IMG/VR virus record: IMGVR_UViG_3300050821_000463
Coordinates: 1-30,993 of that record
From: a virus
Length of the DNA: 30,993 nt
Strand: one strand, 5' to 3'
Shown here piece by piece: positions 21,477 through 28,943 of this stretch. How positions within the stretch are numbered: the first letter of the stretch is position 1; each line of letters starts with the position of its first letter. The translations under genes were made by a program, and so were the position numbers. Under the pieces are notes generated by a model. The model worked only from the letters and a program-made list of their open reading frames with translations, made no database searches and was not told where the DNA came from.

Positions 21477-23430
21477 TCATTTGTCCTATCATACGAGCAT
21501 AAATTGCAGCTTCTTCTGGATCATTAATTAATTTCTTTGGGTCGATATCCAAGCTATCAGCAATTTCTTTAAGCAGCCCAATAGCTTTAATATACGGAGC
21601 AAAGGCAGGGTTGGCGGTTAGTTGCATAAAGGTCATAAGACGTTGTGATCTGACTTCTTTTTGCATTAAAGCAGAAGTACCACGAGCCTTGATCTCTAAG
21701 TCGCCACGAATTTCAGGAACATCATCATTAAATTGCATGTTCCAATGAAAGAAATATTCACCCAATGGTCCTAGAAGGTAATCATCAATATTCTTTACTA
21801 CCGTTTTGATGTTAAGAGCAGCAGCGCCCATAAGCATCGACATACCGCTCGCTGTGCGAGTAGTGCTCTGCACACCTGTAGCTCCGTGACTGTAGGAGGG
21901 GATGCCTGTTGCTTCATCTGACAACTGCCTAAATTTATCAAACATCATTAAGTTATCTTGTGCTGTACTTGGAAACTTAACACCAAATATAGCTTGTCCA
22001 GGTTGTCCACTTTGACGACGGAAAATTTTACCTGGATAAATCTTCATATCTTGGCCAGGAACTAGAGACTGTTCGTCAATATCAAAAACAAGGTGACCAG
22101 CTAATGCTAGGTTATCAATTGCCATACGTGCATGACCGTTCATTACAGTTTGGCAATCGTCCATATTCTCTGGTAAGCCAACTCCCCAAAACTGATAAGG
22201 ATTTAACTCATAAGGGCAAGCTTGATAAGGAATGTGCGCGGGAGTAAATGGATTAATTACCATACGAAGAATTTGATTTCCACAAATCCAAATATTTACT
22301 TGAACTTCATCTAAGTCATCATCACTTAGCCCATCAATTCCGCATACAGAAGCTGTATTTTTGTCTAGCACGCCCCAATATTCAAATACTTCATATCGTT
22401 CTTTATTGCCAGTTTGAGAAATATCATCTCTAAGATGATCTTCAAACCATTGTTTAATATAATTAGGACCTAATGCAATCGCTGATCTTACTGCTTCATC
22501 TCTAAAATAAGGCTTATTAAGTAGCCCTCTCATATGAGATCGACCTAGAGCATGTCTTTGAATAACCCATTCACATTGATCAAGCGTTACAGCATCTGGA
22601 TCAGGGTAAAAATACCAGCAGCTAACTGCTTCAATGGTAGGAACCATACGTTCCATAGGGCTATAATCTAGACCACCATCTTTATTTGGTATCCATCTGT
22701 GAGATATTTTCTTAAATGAGAATGGGCCTTTAACAATACAATGACCAAGCAAAACCATCTCAAATACTGCATGTCGTAATACCGTACCGGCATCACTCTC
22801 TTCTAGCTGTTCTTGAATGACCTTTTCCATCTCCTTAGCAGAGATTTCAGCCGGCGATATTTGGGGCATATGAGCAAGATCAGGAGCAGGACCGTCTGTA
22901 AAACCAGCCTTACCATATTCTTGTTGTAGACCTCCTAACAGAGTGCTATACGTTGCGCCAGGAGGTATATCACGACCGTCACCATTCCAACCATAAACAT
23001 TCTGTGGTTGTTGCTGATCTTGGTCTTCATCACCGTCTTGATCTTGCCCCTGGCTTTGTGGTGGCTGATTTGGATCAATATGAGCATATTCAGAAACGCC
23101 AACGGGCTTCTCGCTTGGAATAATACCAATAGGAAATTTATCACCTGCAAAAAGAACTTCTAATAGTTGCCCATAAGAAGCGAGAACTTTTGTCTTAGTA
23201 ATTTTTACGAATACTCTTGATTTCTCACTCTCACGGAACATAACATCAGGACCATAAAGCCCGCGAAAGTTACGATATGCTCGCAACCATCTGCGCTCAT
23301 GGCCAAGCCGTTCCCTAACGGCCCTATTCCATCTCTCTTTTACAAGCGCAATTAAGCCCATATAAGGGCCAGCTACAGACTCCTGGCCCTCCTTATCGTC
23401 TTTTAATGCCTGTACTTCGTCTAGTGCCAT
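21268..23430 (-). CDS. Portal protein (720 aa)
   Basis: A large podovirus-type portal that forms the dodecameric DNA channel at the unique head vertex. Recognisable features are an N-terminal helical region (LIALVKERWNRAVRERLGHE), RNFRGLYGPD, an acidic Q/D-rich loop (about 127-145), the wing region with WYFYPDPDAVTLDQCEW (residues 273-289), EVFEYWGVLD, the segment YQFWGVGLPENMDDCQ and a stem/crown helix with TRTASGMSMLMGAAA. The last 69 residues are G/N/P/Q/T-rich and coincide with the overprinted 72-aa gene. No strong Shine-Dalgarno precedes the ATG, 3 nt after the upstream stop, so coupling is likely. Upstream are the terminase and a 129-aa gene. Confidence 0.9.
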   Translation of the reverse strand: MALDEVQALKDDKEGQESVAGPYMGLIALVKERWNRAVRERLGHERRWLRAYRNFRGLYGPDVMFRESEKSRVFVKITKTKVLASYGQLLEVLFAGDKFPIGIIPSEKPVGVSEYAHIDPNQPPQSQGQDQDGDEDQDQQQPQNVYGWNGDGRDIPPGATYSTLLGGLQQEYGKAGFTDGPAPDLAHMPQISPAEISAKEMEKVIQEQLEESDAGTVLRHAVFEMVLLGHCIVKGPFSFKKISHRWIPNKDGGLDYSPMERMVPTIEAVSCWYFYPDPDAVTLDQCEWVIQRHALGRSHMRGLLNKPYFRDEAVRSAIALGPNYIKQWFEDHLRDDISQTGNKERYEVFEYWGVLDKNTASVCGIDGLSDDDLDEVQVNIWICGNQILRMVINPFTPAHIPYQACPYELNPYQFWGVGLPENMDDCQTVMNGHARMAIDNLALAGHLVFDIDEQSLVPGQDMKIYPGKIFRRQSGQPGQAIFGVKFPSTAQDNLMMFDKFRQLSDEATGIPSYSHGATGVQSTTRTASGMSMLMGAAALNIKTVVKNIDDYLLGPLGEYFFHWNMQFNDDVPEIRGDLEIKARGTSALMQKEVRSQRLMTFMQLTANPAFAPYIKAIGLLKEIADSLDIDPKKLINDPEEAAIYARMIGQMNGQGSNPSAATATGTPGVGENGGPPQQPSNPGTSGNGGGNIGTGNVPQPGQSGFTANANQATQDGTRQP

Positions 23431-23433
23431 GAA

Positions 23434-23823
23434 TTAGAATACGCCAGCTTCACCACTTCCAGGCTTTTTCTTGTCGTCTTTTTCAGGGCCAAGTCCTCCC
23501 CAAACCTTATTAAGCTTCTCGAAGCCAGCAAGGATGCCATTCTCGAATTTATCTTTAGCTTCCTTCTTAGGTTCAAAAGCAGGATCGACAATAGTTTTGT
23601 TATCGTTGTCAACTTTACTAAGGTCCATTTCATCATTATATTGTTCTGCTTCCTGCTTAGGATCAGGACCATTTGCAGAAGGCTTCTTCTTATCATCCTT
23701 CTCAGCACCTAGCCCGCCCCAAACCTTATTTAGTCCAGAGAAGTTAAGCTTTTTAACATTGCCGGGACCTTCACAGGCAACATCTAATTTCTTACCAGTA
23801 TATTTATTTCTTGGTTCAGTCAT
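23434..23823 (-). CDS. Protein with duplicated LNKVWGGLG-EKDDKKKP motif (129 aa)
   Basis: Located between large terminase and portal. It is charged, Lys/Asp-rich and probably disordered, but contains two copies of an 18-residue motif, LNKVWGGLGxEKDDKKKP, at 31-48 and 104-121 with 17 of 18 residues identical. The DNA of the two copies differs at about ten mostly third-codon positions, so the peptide is held by selection. An acidic spacer separates the copies. This looks like a bivalent short linear motif, perhaps binding portal, terminase or scaffold; that is inference. No family is recognised. Confidence 0.68.
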   Translation of the reverse strand: MTEPRNKYTGKKLDVACEGPGNVKKLNFSGLNKVWGGLGAEKDDKKKPSANGPDPKQEAEQYNDEMDLSKVDNDNKTIVDPAFEPKKEAKDKFENGILAGFEKLNKVWGGLGPEKDDKKKPGSGEAGVF

Positions 23824-23833
23824 CTAAATCTCC

Positions 23834-25498
23834 TTAATACCCAAATTGTCCATCAGCAGCCTGATAGTTTTGTTCTAAAATTTGCCTTGCAACCCAGTCT
23901 ATTTTAGCAGGATTTAAGGGCCTAGACATACATCCATATCGTAATGCATCGTATCCATGGTCGTTACTGTCAGTGTCAACATCCTCAGGATCATTAATAT
24001 CAAGAGGTAGAGTAGGAATTTCATTAATTAAATTTATACAATTACTAAATATTTTTATAGAGGGTTCGTTGTTAGAAAGGTCACACAAAAGTCTTCTGTG
24101 GATTTCAGCTTTTCCATTCTTCCGACTTTGTGGAGAGCGATCTGAGGGACGCCATCTGACGCCATTAGTTTGCATTGTTTCAACGATCCCAGGTCCAACA
24201 TCCCCCCGCTTAGCCCAAACAGAACTATCCATAACTCCATAATGAATTCTTTCTTTACCTTCTAATTGCCTAATCTTTTGTGCAAATATATCGGCTGTCA
24301 TATGGTGTGTTTTAAATTCTCTATATACATAGAGATTGTTATTATAATCTATCGCGAACCATATACAGAAAGCAGCAGTAGAATACCCCCAGTCACAAGC
24401 CCTAAATCGTATCCAAGAATTTGGAATATCGAATGGCTCACATACATGGACATTTCTCTTAAACTCTGGAAACGCCGCACCATCCCATACATCCCAATCC
24501 CCCTCTAACCATTGCCTACGTTGTATTTCTGGCAAAGATGCCAGCATTGTCATATAACTTTTAGTTCTAGTTAAATATGGATTATCTTGTAATTTAGCAG
24601 GAATAAATTTACGTGTTATGTGTTCGATAGAGCCGTCTGGTAGTTCTACATCAACTGTAAATCTGGTATTCCAGACTGAGGGGTTAATGAACATTTCTTT
24701 AACCCAATTAGAGCCAACATTTCCTGGATTTCCTGTAGCTCGCATATACTCAGGGATACTAGGATCGACCGACCGAAGGGAACCCCTGAGATCGTTCCAA
24801 ATGGCGCTATCAGGGTATTGAGGGAGTTCATCAATGCCAATCCATGTATAGCTTTGTCCCTGATATCTGAGAGCATCTTGACGAGTCTCTGCGTATCCGA
24901 ATTCAATTCGTGCTCCACTGGGGAACCTCCACTCTTTCTCTTGTTCTCTCCATTTAGCTCCTGGAAAAGCTTTTGAATAAAGCTTTAGTGAATGATTAAT
25001 AAGATCACGAAGCTCTGGCATTGTTCTACGGAGAATAAGTGCCCTAGCAGCTTCTTTATCACAATAACGTAATGGATCAACAATAAGGCTATAAGATTTA
25101 CCGCCACCTCTTGCGCCACCATAAAAGACTTCTCTCTCTGAGGCAGCTAAAAATTCAGTCTGAGGACCAGGATTAGGTTGAAAGACAACAGGACGATCTA
25201 AGACATGCTCTTGTACAGTTCTTGGAACTTCAAGAATGGCTTCTTCTGTAATAATACTAGACTTGCCTTTAACAATATTCTCGGCAGTCTTAAGGGCTTC
25301 TTTCTTTTTATCTACTTTAGCTTTAATCGCACTTACTTTAGATTGGGCAGTCTGAAGCTCCTTTTCAGCTAATTTTTTAGCCCTTCGTGCTGCTTGTTCG
25401 GCTCTCTTGCCAATAGGTCTACCCCTAGGCTTTCTATTTTCCTTAAACTGGCTATTCGGGTTTTTAGCCTTAGTAGGAGGAGGAATATCGTCAAACAT
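23834..25498 (-). CDS. terL: Terminase large subunit (554 aa)
   Basis: The ATP-driven packaging motor and headful or site-specific nuclease. ATPase domain: Walker A GGARGGGKS (127-135), Walker B WIGIDE (219-224, Asp223-Glu224), and coupling motif ATGNPGN (254-260). Nuclease domain: Asp369 (ACDWGYS), Asp424 (GVMDSS) and Asp513/Asp517 (NDHGYDALRY). Unusual is a roughly 100-residue N-terminal extension that is Lys/Ala/Arg-rich and coiled-coil-like (EQAARRAKKLAEKELQTAQS), ahead of the normal family start. The start codon follows the upstream stop directly (TAAATG). The product acts with the small terminase at the portal. Confidence 0.95.
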   Translation of the reverse strand: MFDDIPPPTKAKNPNSQFKENRKPRGRPIGKRAEQAARRAKKLAEKELQTAQSKVSAIKAKVDKKKEALKTAENIVKGKSSIITEEAILEVPRTVQEHVLDRPVVFQPNPGPQTEFLAASEREVFYGGARGGGKSYSLIVDPLRYCDKEAARALILRRTMPELRDLINHSLKLYSKAFPGAKWREQEKEWRFPSGARIEFGYAETRQDALRYQGQSYTWIGIDELPQYPDSAIWNDLRGSLRSVDPSIPEYMRATGNPGNVGSNWVKEMFINPSVWNTRFTVDVELPDGSIEHITRKFIPAKLQDNPYLTRTKSYMTMLASLPEIQRRQWLEGDWDVWDGAAFPEFKRNVHVCEPFDIPNSWIRFRACDWGYSTAAFCIWFAIDYNNNLYVYREFKTHHMTADIFAQKIRQLEGKERIHYGVMDSSVWAKRGDVGPGIVETMQTNGVRWRPSDRSPQSRKNGKAEIHRRLLCDLSNNEPSIKIFSNCINLINEIPTLPLDINDPEDVDTDSNDHGYDALRYGCMSRPLNPAKIDWVARQILEQNYQAADGQFGY

Positions 25499-25801
25499 TT
25501 AAATAGATTTGCGCTTCTTAAGGATTTTACTTAAACCAGCTAAACTAATATTTCTACCAGTAGCCTTTATGATCCATTCCCTTACTGATCGCCAAGTATA
25601 CTTTTCATCAATGAATTGCTTAGCTTTTTTTAAAGCCTCAAGCTCTACGGGAACGGGAACTAGATAGTCCTTATTCTCATGATGAACCTTATAACCAAAA
25701 GGTATAGTACGTGCTTTGCGAGGCACTGTACCTTCGTTATTAGGAACTTTAAGAGTCGTTTTTGGCGGGGAGGATGAATATACCAATTTTATCTGACGCA
25801 T
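25499..25801 (-). CDS. Small protein resembling the C-terminal part of serine recombinases (99 aa)
   Basis: Starts at the ATG at 25801 (a GTG at 25858 would lengthen it); overlaps the small terminase by 53 nt and directly abuts the large terminase start. A Pro/Lys-rich lead is followed by IPFGYKVHHENKDYLVPVPV then a helix and YTWRSVREWIIKATGRNISL ending GLSKILKKRKSI. This resembles the PyGYk...l.p.p.Ea....i......s.r.ia..l...g.......v..iL pattern of the recombinase domain of large serine recombinases, minus the catalytic domain. It may be a DNA-binding helix-turn-helix protein that aids packaging-site recognition. Confidence in the family is low; it could also be a second small packaging factor. 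Confidence 0.55.
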   Translation of the reverse strand: MRQIKLVYSSSPPKTTLKVPNNEGTVPRKARTIPFGYKVHHENKDYLVPVPVELEALKKAKQFIDEKYTWRSVREWIIKATGRNISLAGLSKILKKRKSI

Positions 25802-26114
25802 CGATCTGGATTTGCTCTTTCTTAACAATCCCAACTCGATCCAAAATCTGTTTAGCACAATCTACACGAAGGGGATTAACTGGCACTGGAATATCTTCAT
25901 CAATGCCATTTACTAAAGTAGTAGCAGCACGAGGGGCGTTTAATGCTAAAATGCCTTCTGCCATTTCAATAATTTCAGTACGTAGCTTCTTGGCTAACAA
26001 AAATCCATAAGTTGGTGCAAAGCCACATTCTTCTGCGGCCTTGCGCCAATTACCTTTATATTCAAATGCCAGTTCGATGAACTTTTGATGTTCAGCCGAA
26101 AGTTCTTTAGACAT
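25749..26114 (-). CDS. terS: Terminase small subunit (121 aa)
   Basis: The N-terminal 50 residues (LSAEHQKFIELAFEYKGNWR then KAAEECGFAPTYGFLL) form the helix-turn-helix pattern of small terminases, with NWRKAAEECGF at the core. A middle helical region (LNAPRAATTLVNGI and VNPLRVDCAKQILDRVGIVK) is the usual oligomerisation part that repeats the alanine-rich AA..L motif. The C-terminal tail is short. The gene precedes terL by one small overlapping gene, the usual order. TerS recognises the pac or cos site and stimulates TerL. Confidence 0.82.
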   Translation of the reverse strand: MSKELSAEHQKFIELAFEYKGNWRKAAEECGFAPTYGFLLAKKLRTEIIEMAEGILALNAPRAATTLVNGIDEDIPVPVNPLRVDCAKQILDRVGIVKKEQIQIDASDKIGIFILPAKNDS

Positions 26115-26713
26115 TAGATACCAACACCAACCGTATCGTTAACGTATAGAATTAGAAAACCCCAAGTGCTAGACGATGGAGTAAATGAAGCACTAGTACT
26201 ATTTGTAATTGTTAGAGTAATAGTATTTGCAGCAGTAACTGATGCTGTGTAATCTAATGAACCTAAGTTTGTTCCTGGTAAAGCAATTACACCATCACCA
26301 ACAGCAGCACCTTCATTAGGAACAGTAATAGTTGTGGAGAATTGCCCACCAGCCGTACCCCATAGAAGCTTCTCTTGTACTGTAGGAGCTACAGAATAAG
26401 TAACGTTAACAGCATCGCCAGGATACAACATGGCGGTAAAAGGTGTAGTAGTACCAAGAGTTGCAGACGTAAATCCGCCTCGTGTTAGTGTAAAAATAGA
26501 GGTAGTTCCACCAGTAAAGATAACTGTTTCAGGAACACCATCAGCATTTGTATATGTTGCTGGCGATGCCCCTAGAGTAATTGTAGCAGCGGCCGGAGCA
26601 GAACCATAAGCAGGAATGGCCCCAGGATTGATTGTCGCTGTGGCATAACTCTTAATTACTGGAAATCTTGCCGACCATTTGTAAGTAGGACTAATGCCGT
26701 CACCTGCGGTCAT
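26114..26713 (-). CDS. Beta-rich putative virion protein (199 aa)
   Basis: A Thr/Ala/Ser/Gly-rich protein with clear beta-strand alternation (TITLGASPATYTNADGVPET, VIFTGGTTSIFTLTRGGF) and a hydrophobic end (WGFLILYVNDTVGVGI). Charge is low and there are no enzyme motifs. Composition matches phage head fibres, decoration or minor tail proteins. It precedes the small terminase with a TAATG overlap. Its location ahead of packaging genes is unusual for a tail gene, so a head-associated role seems more likely. Confidence 0.6.
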   Translation of the reverse strand: MTAGDGISPTYKWSARFPVIKSYATATINPGAIPAYGSAPAAATITLGASPATYTNADGVPETVIFTGGTTSIFTLTRGGFTSATLGTTTPFTAMLYPGDAVNVTYSVAPTVQEKLLWGTAGGQFSTTITVPNEGAAVGDGVIALPGTNLGSLDYTASVTAANTITLTITNSTSASFTPSSSTWGFLILYVNDTVGVGI

Positions 26714-26731
26714 TTCTATTTATCTCCTTTA

Positions 26732-26983
26732 TTAATATTTCTTCTTTTTAGGCTTAACGCTAGATACATTCTTTTTAGCTTTAACAACGGCGCCCCCACC
26801 TTTAAATCCGCCACCTGGGGCATTGCCCATAGGGCCACCATCACCAGCTTCAGGAAGCCCTCCAGCAGGGGGCATCATAGGTGCTGGCATGCCTTTAGGC
26901 GCCGGCGCTTTTCCGAACGAGGGCTTCTTTGACGGCTTTGGGGCCGGCATCTTCTTTGGTTTTCCTTGCTTCAATTTCTTCAT
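26732..26983 (-). CDS. Lys/Pro/Gly-rich basic protein (83 aa)
   Basis: Strongly basic ends (MKKLKQGKPKKMPAPKPSKK and VVKAKKNVSSVKPKKKKY) flank a Pro/Gly/Met-rich centre (MPAPMMPPAGGLPEAGDGGP). It is entirely low-complexity and likely disordered; a nucleic-acid-binding or head-internal role is possible. The first 89 nt overlap the preceding 76-aa gene in another frame. The ATG has AAAGG directly adjacent, too close for an ideal site; a second in-frame ATG at Met12 could be the true start. Confidence 0.55.
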   Translation of the reverse strand: MKKLKQGKPKKMPAPKPSKKPSFGKAPAPKGMPAPMMPPAGGLPEAGDGGPMGNAPGGGFKGGGAVVKAKKNVSSVKPKKKKY

Positions 26984-27125
26984 CCTTTAAATCATAAATA
27001 ACATCAATTAGTGCTTGAGCTAGCTCACTTAAAATTCTATTCATAACTCTATGAGTAGCAAAGCCATGCTCAACAGTATTAGAAATCTTTTGTTTAGCTT
27101 CTGTGCGGTTCATCGGTCTTCTCAT
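26895..27125 (-). CDS. Small helical protein (76 aa)
   Basis: The core HRVMNRILSELAQALIDVIY then DLKDEEIEARKTKEDA reads as an amphipathic helix with a charged tail. Its first 32 nt overlap the end of the secreted-protein gene and its last 89 nt overlap the next gene in another frame. The start may be the ATG at 27113 (MNRTEAKQ) instead. It is unrecognised. Its sequence up to about residue 55 looks genuine; the final Ala/Lys-rich part is where the two genes share DNA. Confidence 0.58.
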   Translation of the reverse strand: MRRPMNRTEAKQKISNTVEHGFATHRVMNRILSELAQALIDVIYDLKDEEIEARKTKEDAGPKAVKEALVRKSAGA

Positions 27126-27456
27126 AAGTTAGACCATACCAGATTTGACCAGTTTCATTTTCAACTTGCCAAATATTAATATCGGGACGGCCGTCTGTGC
27201 CTTTCACAACTCCAACAACTCTCTTTAGAGTTACTTCAGCGGGAACCGGCAAATGAACACAATCACCAGCCTTCTTAGCAACTTCACCAACCTGCTCAGC
27301 AGTCTTATTAGCAACTACGGCTTGGGCTAATTTAGTTACAGACGATGCGCTCTTACAAAACCCTACACCATGAACCTTATCCCCTGATGAAACAGCAAAC
27401 GCACTAGAGATAAAACTCAGAAAAACAATAACTGGTAAAAAAACTTTAAATGCCAT
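27094..27456 (-). CDS. Secreted periplasmic protein with two cysteines (120 aa)
   Basis: MAFKVFLPVIVFLSFISSAF followed by A-V is a clear Sec signal peptide (cleavage expected after Ala21). Two cysteines of the mature part (Cys34 and Cys66) could form a disulphide. The C-terminal half is beta-like (VPAEVTLKRVVGVVKGTDGR and INIWQVENETGQIWYGLTYE). An exported protein within a late structural operon is unexpected; candidates are an envelope-modifying or superinfection-exclusion factor. No family was recognised. The gene overlaps its upstream neighbour by 11 nt and its downstream neighbour by 32 nt. Confidence 0.72.
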   Translation of the reverse strand: MAFKVFLPVIVFLSFISSAFAVSSGDKVHGVGFCKSASSVTKLAQAVVANKTAEQVGEVAKKAGDCVHLPVPAEVTLKRVVGVVKGTDGRPDINIWQVENETGQIWYGLTYEKTDEPHRS

Positions 27457-27586
27457 ATAATCCTTCCTCTATCATTTCTTCAATAATTTCATTTTCAGAT
27501 TTAGAATTTTCTCGACCTTTAGTTGGCTTAGGGGTTTTCTTTTTCGTCTTTATAAAATCCTTCTGATCTTTCCAAGTTTTAGCCAC
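27446..27586 (-). CDS. Small Lys-rich protein (46 aa)
   Basis: A GTG start overlaps the upstream stop by 8 nt (GTGGCTAA), with AGGA about 10 nt upstream. The product is strongly basic at first (MAKTWKDQKDFIKTKKKTPK) and acidic at the end (NEIIEEMIEEGLYGI). It overlaps the signal-peptide protein gene by 11 nt. It is unrecognised and too short to classify, but tight packing and overlap geometry like the other junctions support coding. Confidence 0.55.
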   Translation of the reverse strand: MAKTWKDQKDFIKTKKKTPKPTKGRENSKSENEIIEEMIEEGLYGI

Positions 27587-27707
27587 GAAGAATATTTCCT
27601 AAAATTAAAAAGGTTGGGGTAACTCCATCCGAACTAAGAGAATGCTTACCTGTAGAAATAGACTTTGTAGCTATAGTAGGTAAAATAGTTGCAATAGCTA
27701 ATGTCAT
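27579..27707 (-). CDS. Very small Thr/Ser/Ile-rich protein (42 aa)
   Basis: The ATG follows the upstream stop by 1 nt (TAATATG) without a visible Shine-Dalgarno, so it would depend on coupling. The peptide (MTLAIATILPTIATKSISTG, then KHSLSSDGVTPTFLILGN) is polar-to-hydrophobic without a clear membrane segment. It fills an otherwise empty interval in the operon; coding is plausible but not certain. Confidence 0.42.
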   Translation of the reverse strand: MTLAIATILPTIATKSISTGKHSLSSDGVTPTFLILGNILRG

Positions 27708-27708
27708 A

Positions 27709-28011
27709 TTATGCAATCGAATATACAGAAGTAACTGTGCCAGAAGTAAATGCAGTCACATTGGCTCTAAACGCAGCGAAATAACCATTAATGCTACCTA
27801 CACCTGCGGCTGTGAAAGTCAATCCAGAACTAACCCAATTCACACTATCTAATGTAACTTCAATAGTAACAGTGGCAGAAAATGTGCCTTCTACTTGAAA
27901 GGTTGCTAAAGCACCAGTAGGACGAAAGCCATTGCCAGGACCAGTACCAGTAGCATTGCTAAGGATTAAATTTAGTATAGGCGCTTTAGATGGATCAGAT
28001 TGAATTGTCAT
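27709..28011 (-). CDS. Small beta-rich virion protein (100 aa)
   Basis: The sequence alternates strands and loops: ATFQVEGTFSATVTIEVTLD, VNWVSSGLTFTAAGVGSING, YFAAFRANVTAFTSGTVTSV. The pattern VEGTFS..VTIEVTLDSVNW resembles a small jelly-roll or head-fibre/decoration-like fold seen in phage accessory proteins. No specific family is claimed. It is one of a run of similar Thr/Ser/Ala-rich genes (26114-29657). Confidence 0.62.
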   Translation of the reverse strand: MTIQSDPSKAPILNLILSNATGTGPGNGFRPTGALATFQVEGTFSATVTIEVTLDSVNWVSSGLTFTAAGVGSINGYFAAFRANVTAFTSGTVTSVYSIA

Positions 28012-28021
28012 TTATTAATCC

Positions 28022-28282
28022 TTATAGCATATTAAATAGATAAGAACTTTGCGTAGGTGAGCCAGAAGTAAACGTGAATATCAATTGGGATAAAGCAGAC
28101 TGTGCATTTTGCATATCAGCTACAGCTATATCTGTACGTGCCCCAGTAGAATTTAAATATAATCCAAATAAATTAGGATTAGCAGTTAATCGAGCTATAA
28201 GTTCTTGTGCTTGTGTTATATCATTAACAAGGTTTTGGCACGTTTGTAAAAATAAGTTTCCAAAGTCAATTGCTTGTGCCAT
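28022..28282 (-). CDS. Small helical protein (86 aa)
   Basis: The N-terminal half is one amphipathic helix (AIDFGNLFLQTCQNLVNDIT and AQELIARLTANPNLF); the second half repeats the pattern (VADMQNAQSALSQLIFTFTS). There is one cysteine. It lies between two beta-rich putative virion genes, 1 nt from the upstream gene's end, and is unrecognised. Its helical nature contrasts with its neighbours and may form an oligomerisation partner; that is inference. Confidence 0.58.
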   Translation of the reverse strand: MAQAIDFGNLFLQTCQNLVNDITQAQELIARLTANPNLFGLYLNSTGARTDIAVADMQNAQSALSQLIFTFTSGSPTQSSYLFNML

Positions 28283-28933
28283 TTAAACAGGAGCCTCATA
28301 CCAAACGATTGTAATGTTATAAGTTGATGCTGTTGCTGTAGAAGCTACAGGATATACAAGAACTCCAGGCGGTATAATTAAAGACCCATCATACTCATAC
28401 GTATATTGAAATGAGCCAAAGGTAGCAGTACCAGTAGTAGTTAAATGCGACCAACCTGTACCAGTTAGCACAGTGCCAGCAGTAGTTAATGTAGCTGCCG
28501 TACCAAACTTAGCTGTAGTAGCATTACCGCCTCCCAATAGGCCGTTCTGTGGGGTAGCTGCCGTAAATGCAGAAACTGGGGCTGCTGTAGCAATAGTAGC
28601 ACCAGCACCAGCCAAAAAGGCTAGCTGTATATTTCCAGGAGCTTCTGTAGTAGCAGACCATCCTGCTGTCATACGTACTGGAACCAAATTTTTAATATTG
28701 CCAGAAGGGTTCCATAATACGAACCCAGTTAAAGCAGTGCCGTTGGCAGGAATAGCAGCAGCAGTGGCATTAATGCCGTGAAATAGAAAGCCACGATATG
28801 TTTGAGTATAATACTTGCCATGAAGTTCCGCTACAATTGTTTCTGTAGCTTTGCCGCCTAACGCGGCGTATACTTGGCCGTCACTAGCACTTTGGCTAGG
28901 AATTCCACCCACTTGAATTTGGTTTAATGCCAT
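28283..28933 (-). CDS. Ala/Thr/Gly-rich beta virion protein (216 aa)
   Basis: After a short N-terminal arm the protein has beta-strand alternation throughout (TQTYRGFLFHGINATAAAIP, ALTGFVLWNPSGNIKNLVPV, TYEYDGSLIIPPGVLVYPVA) with two Gly/Ala/Thr-rich connections. It ends with YNITIVWYEAPV, a strand-like end common in small capsid-decorating or head-fibre proteins. No enzymatic motif was seen. Position in a block of similar genes upstream of the terminase suggests a virion surface role. Confidence 0.62.
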   Translation of the reverse strand: MALNQIQVGGIPSQSASDGQVYAALGGKATETIVAELHGKYYTQTYRGFLFHGINATAAAIPANGTALTGFVLWNPSGNIKNLVPVRMTAGWSATTEAPGNIQLAFLAGAGATIATAAPVSAFTAATPQNGLLGGGNATTAKFGTAATLTTAGTVLTGTGWSHLTTTGTATFGSFQYTYEYDGSLIIPPGVLVYPVASTATASTYNITIVWYEAPV

Positions 28934-28943
28934 TTATAACCCT

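Noticed and set aside
23421-23708. Minus-strand 95-aa frame (Leu/Arg-rich) overlapping the 129-aa gene
   Set aside because: It overlaps almost all of the 129-aa gene, whose duplicated motif shows third-position drift in its own frame; the 95-aa sequence has improbable Leu/Arg/Ser runs.
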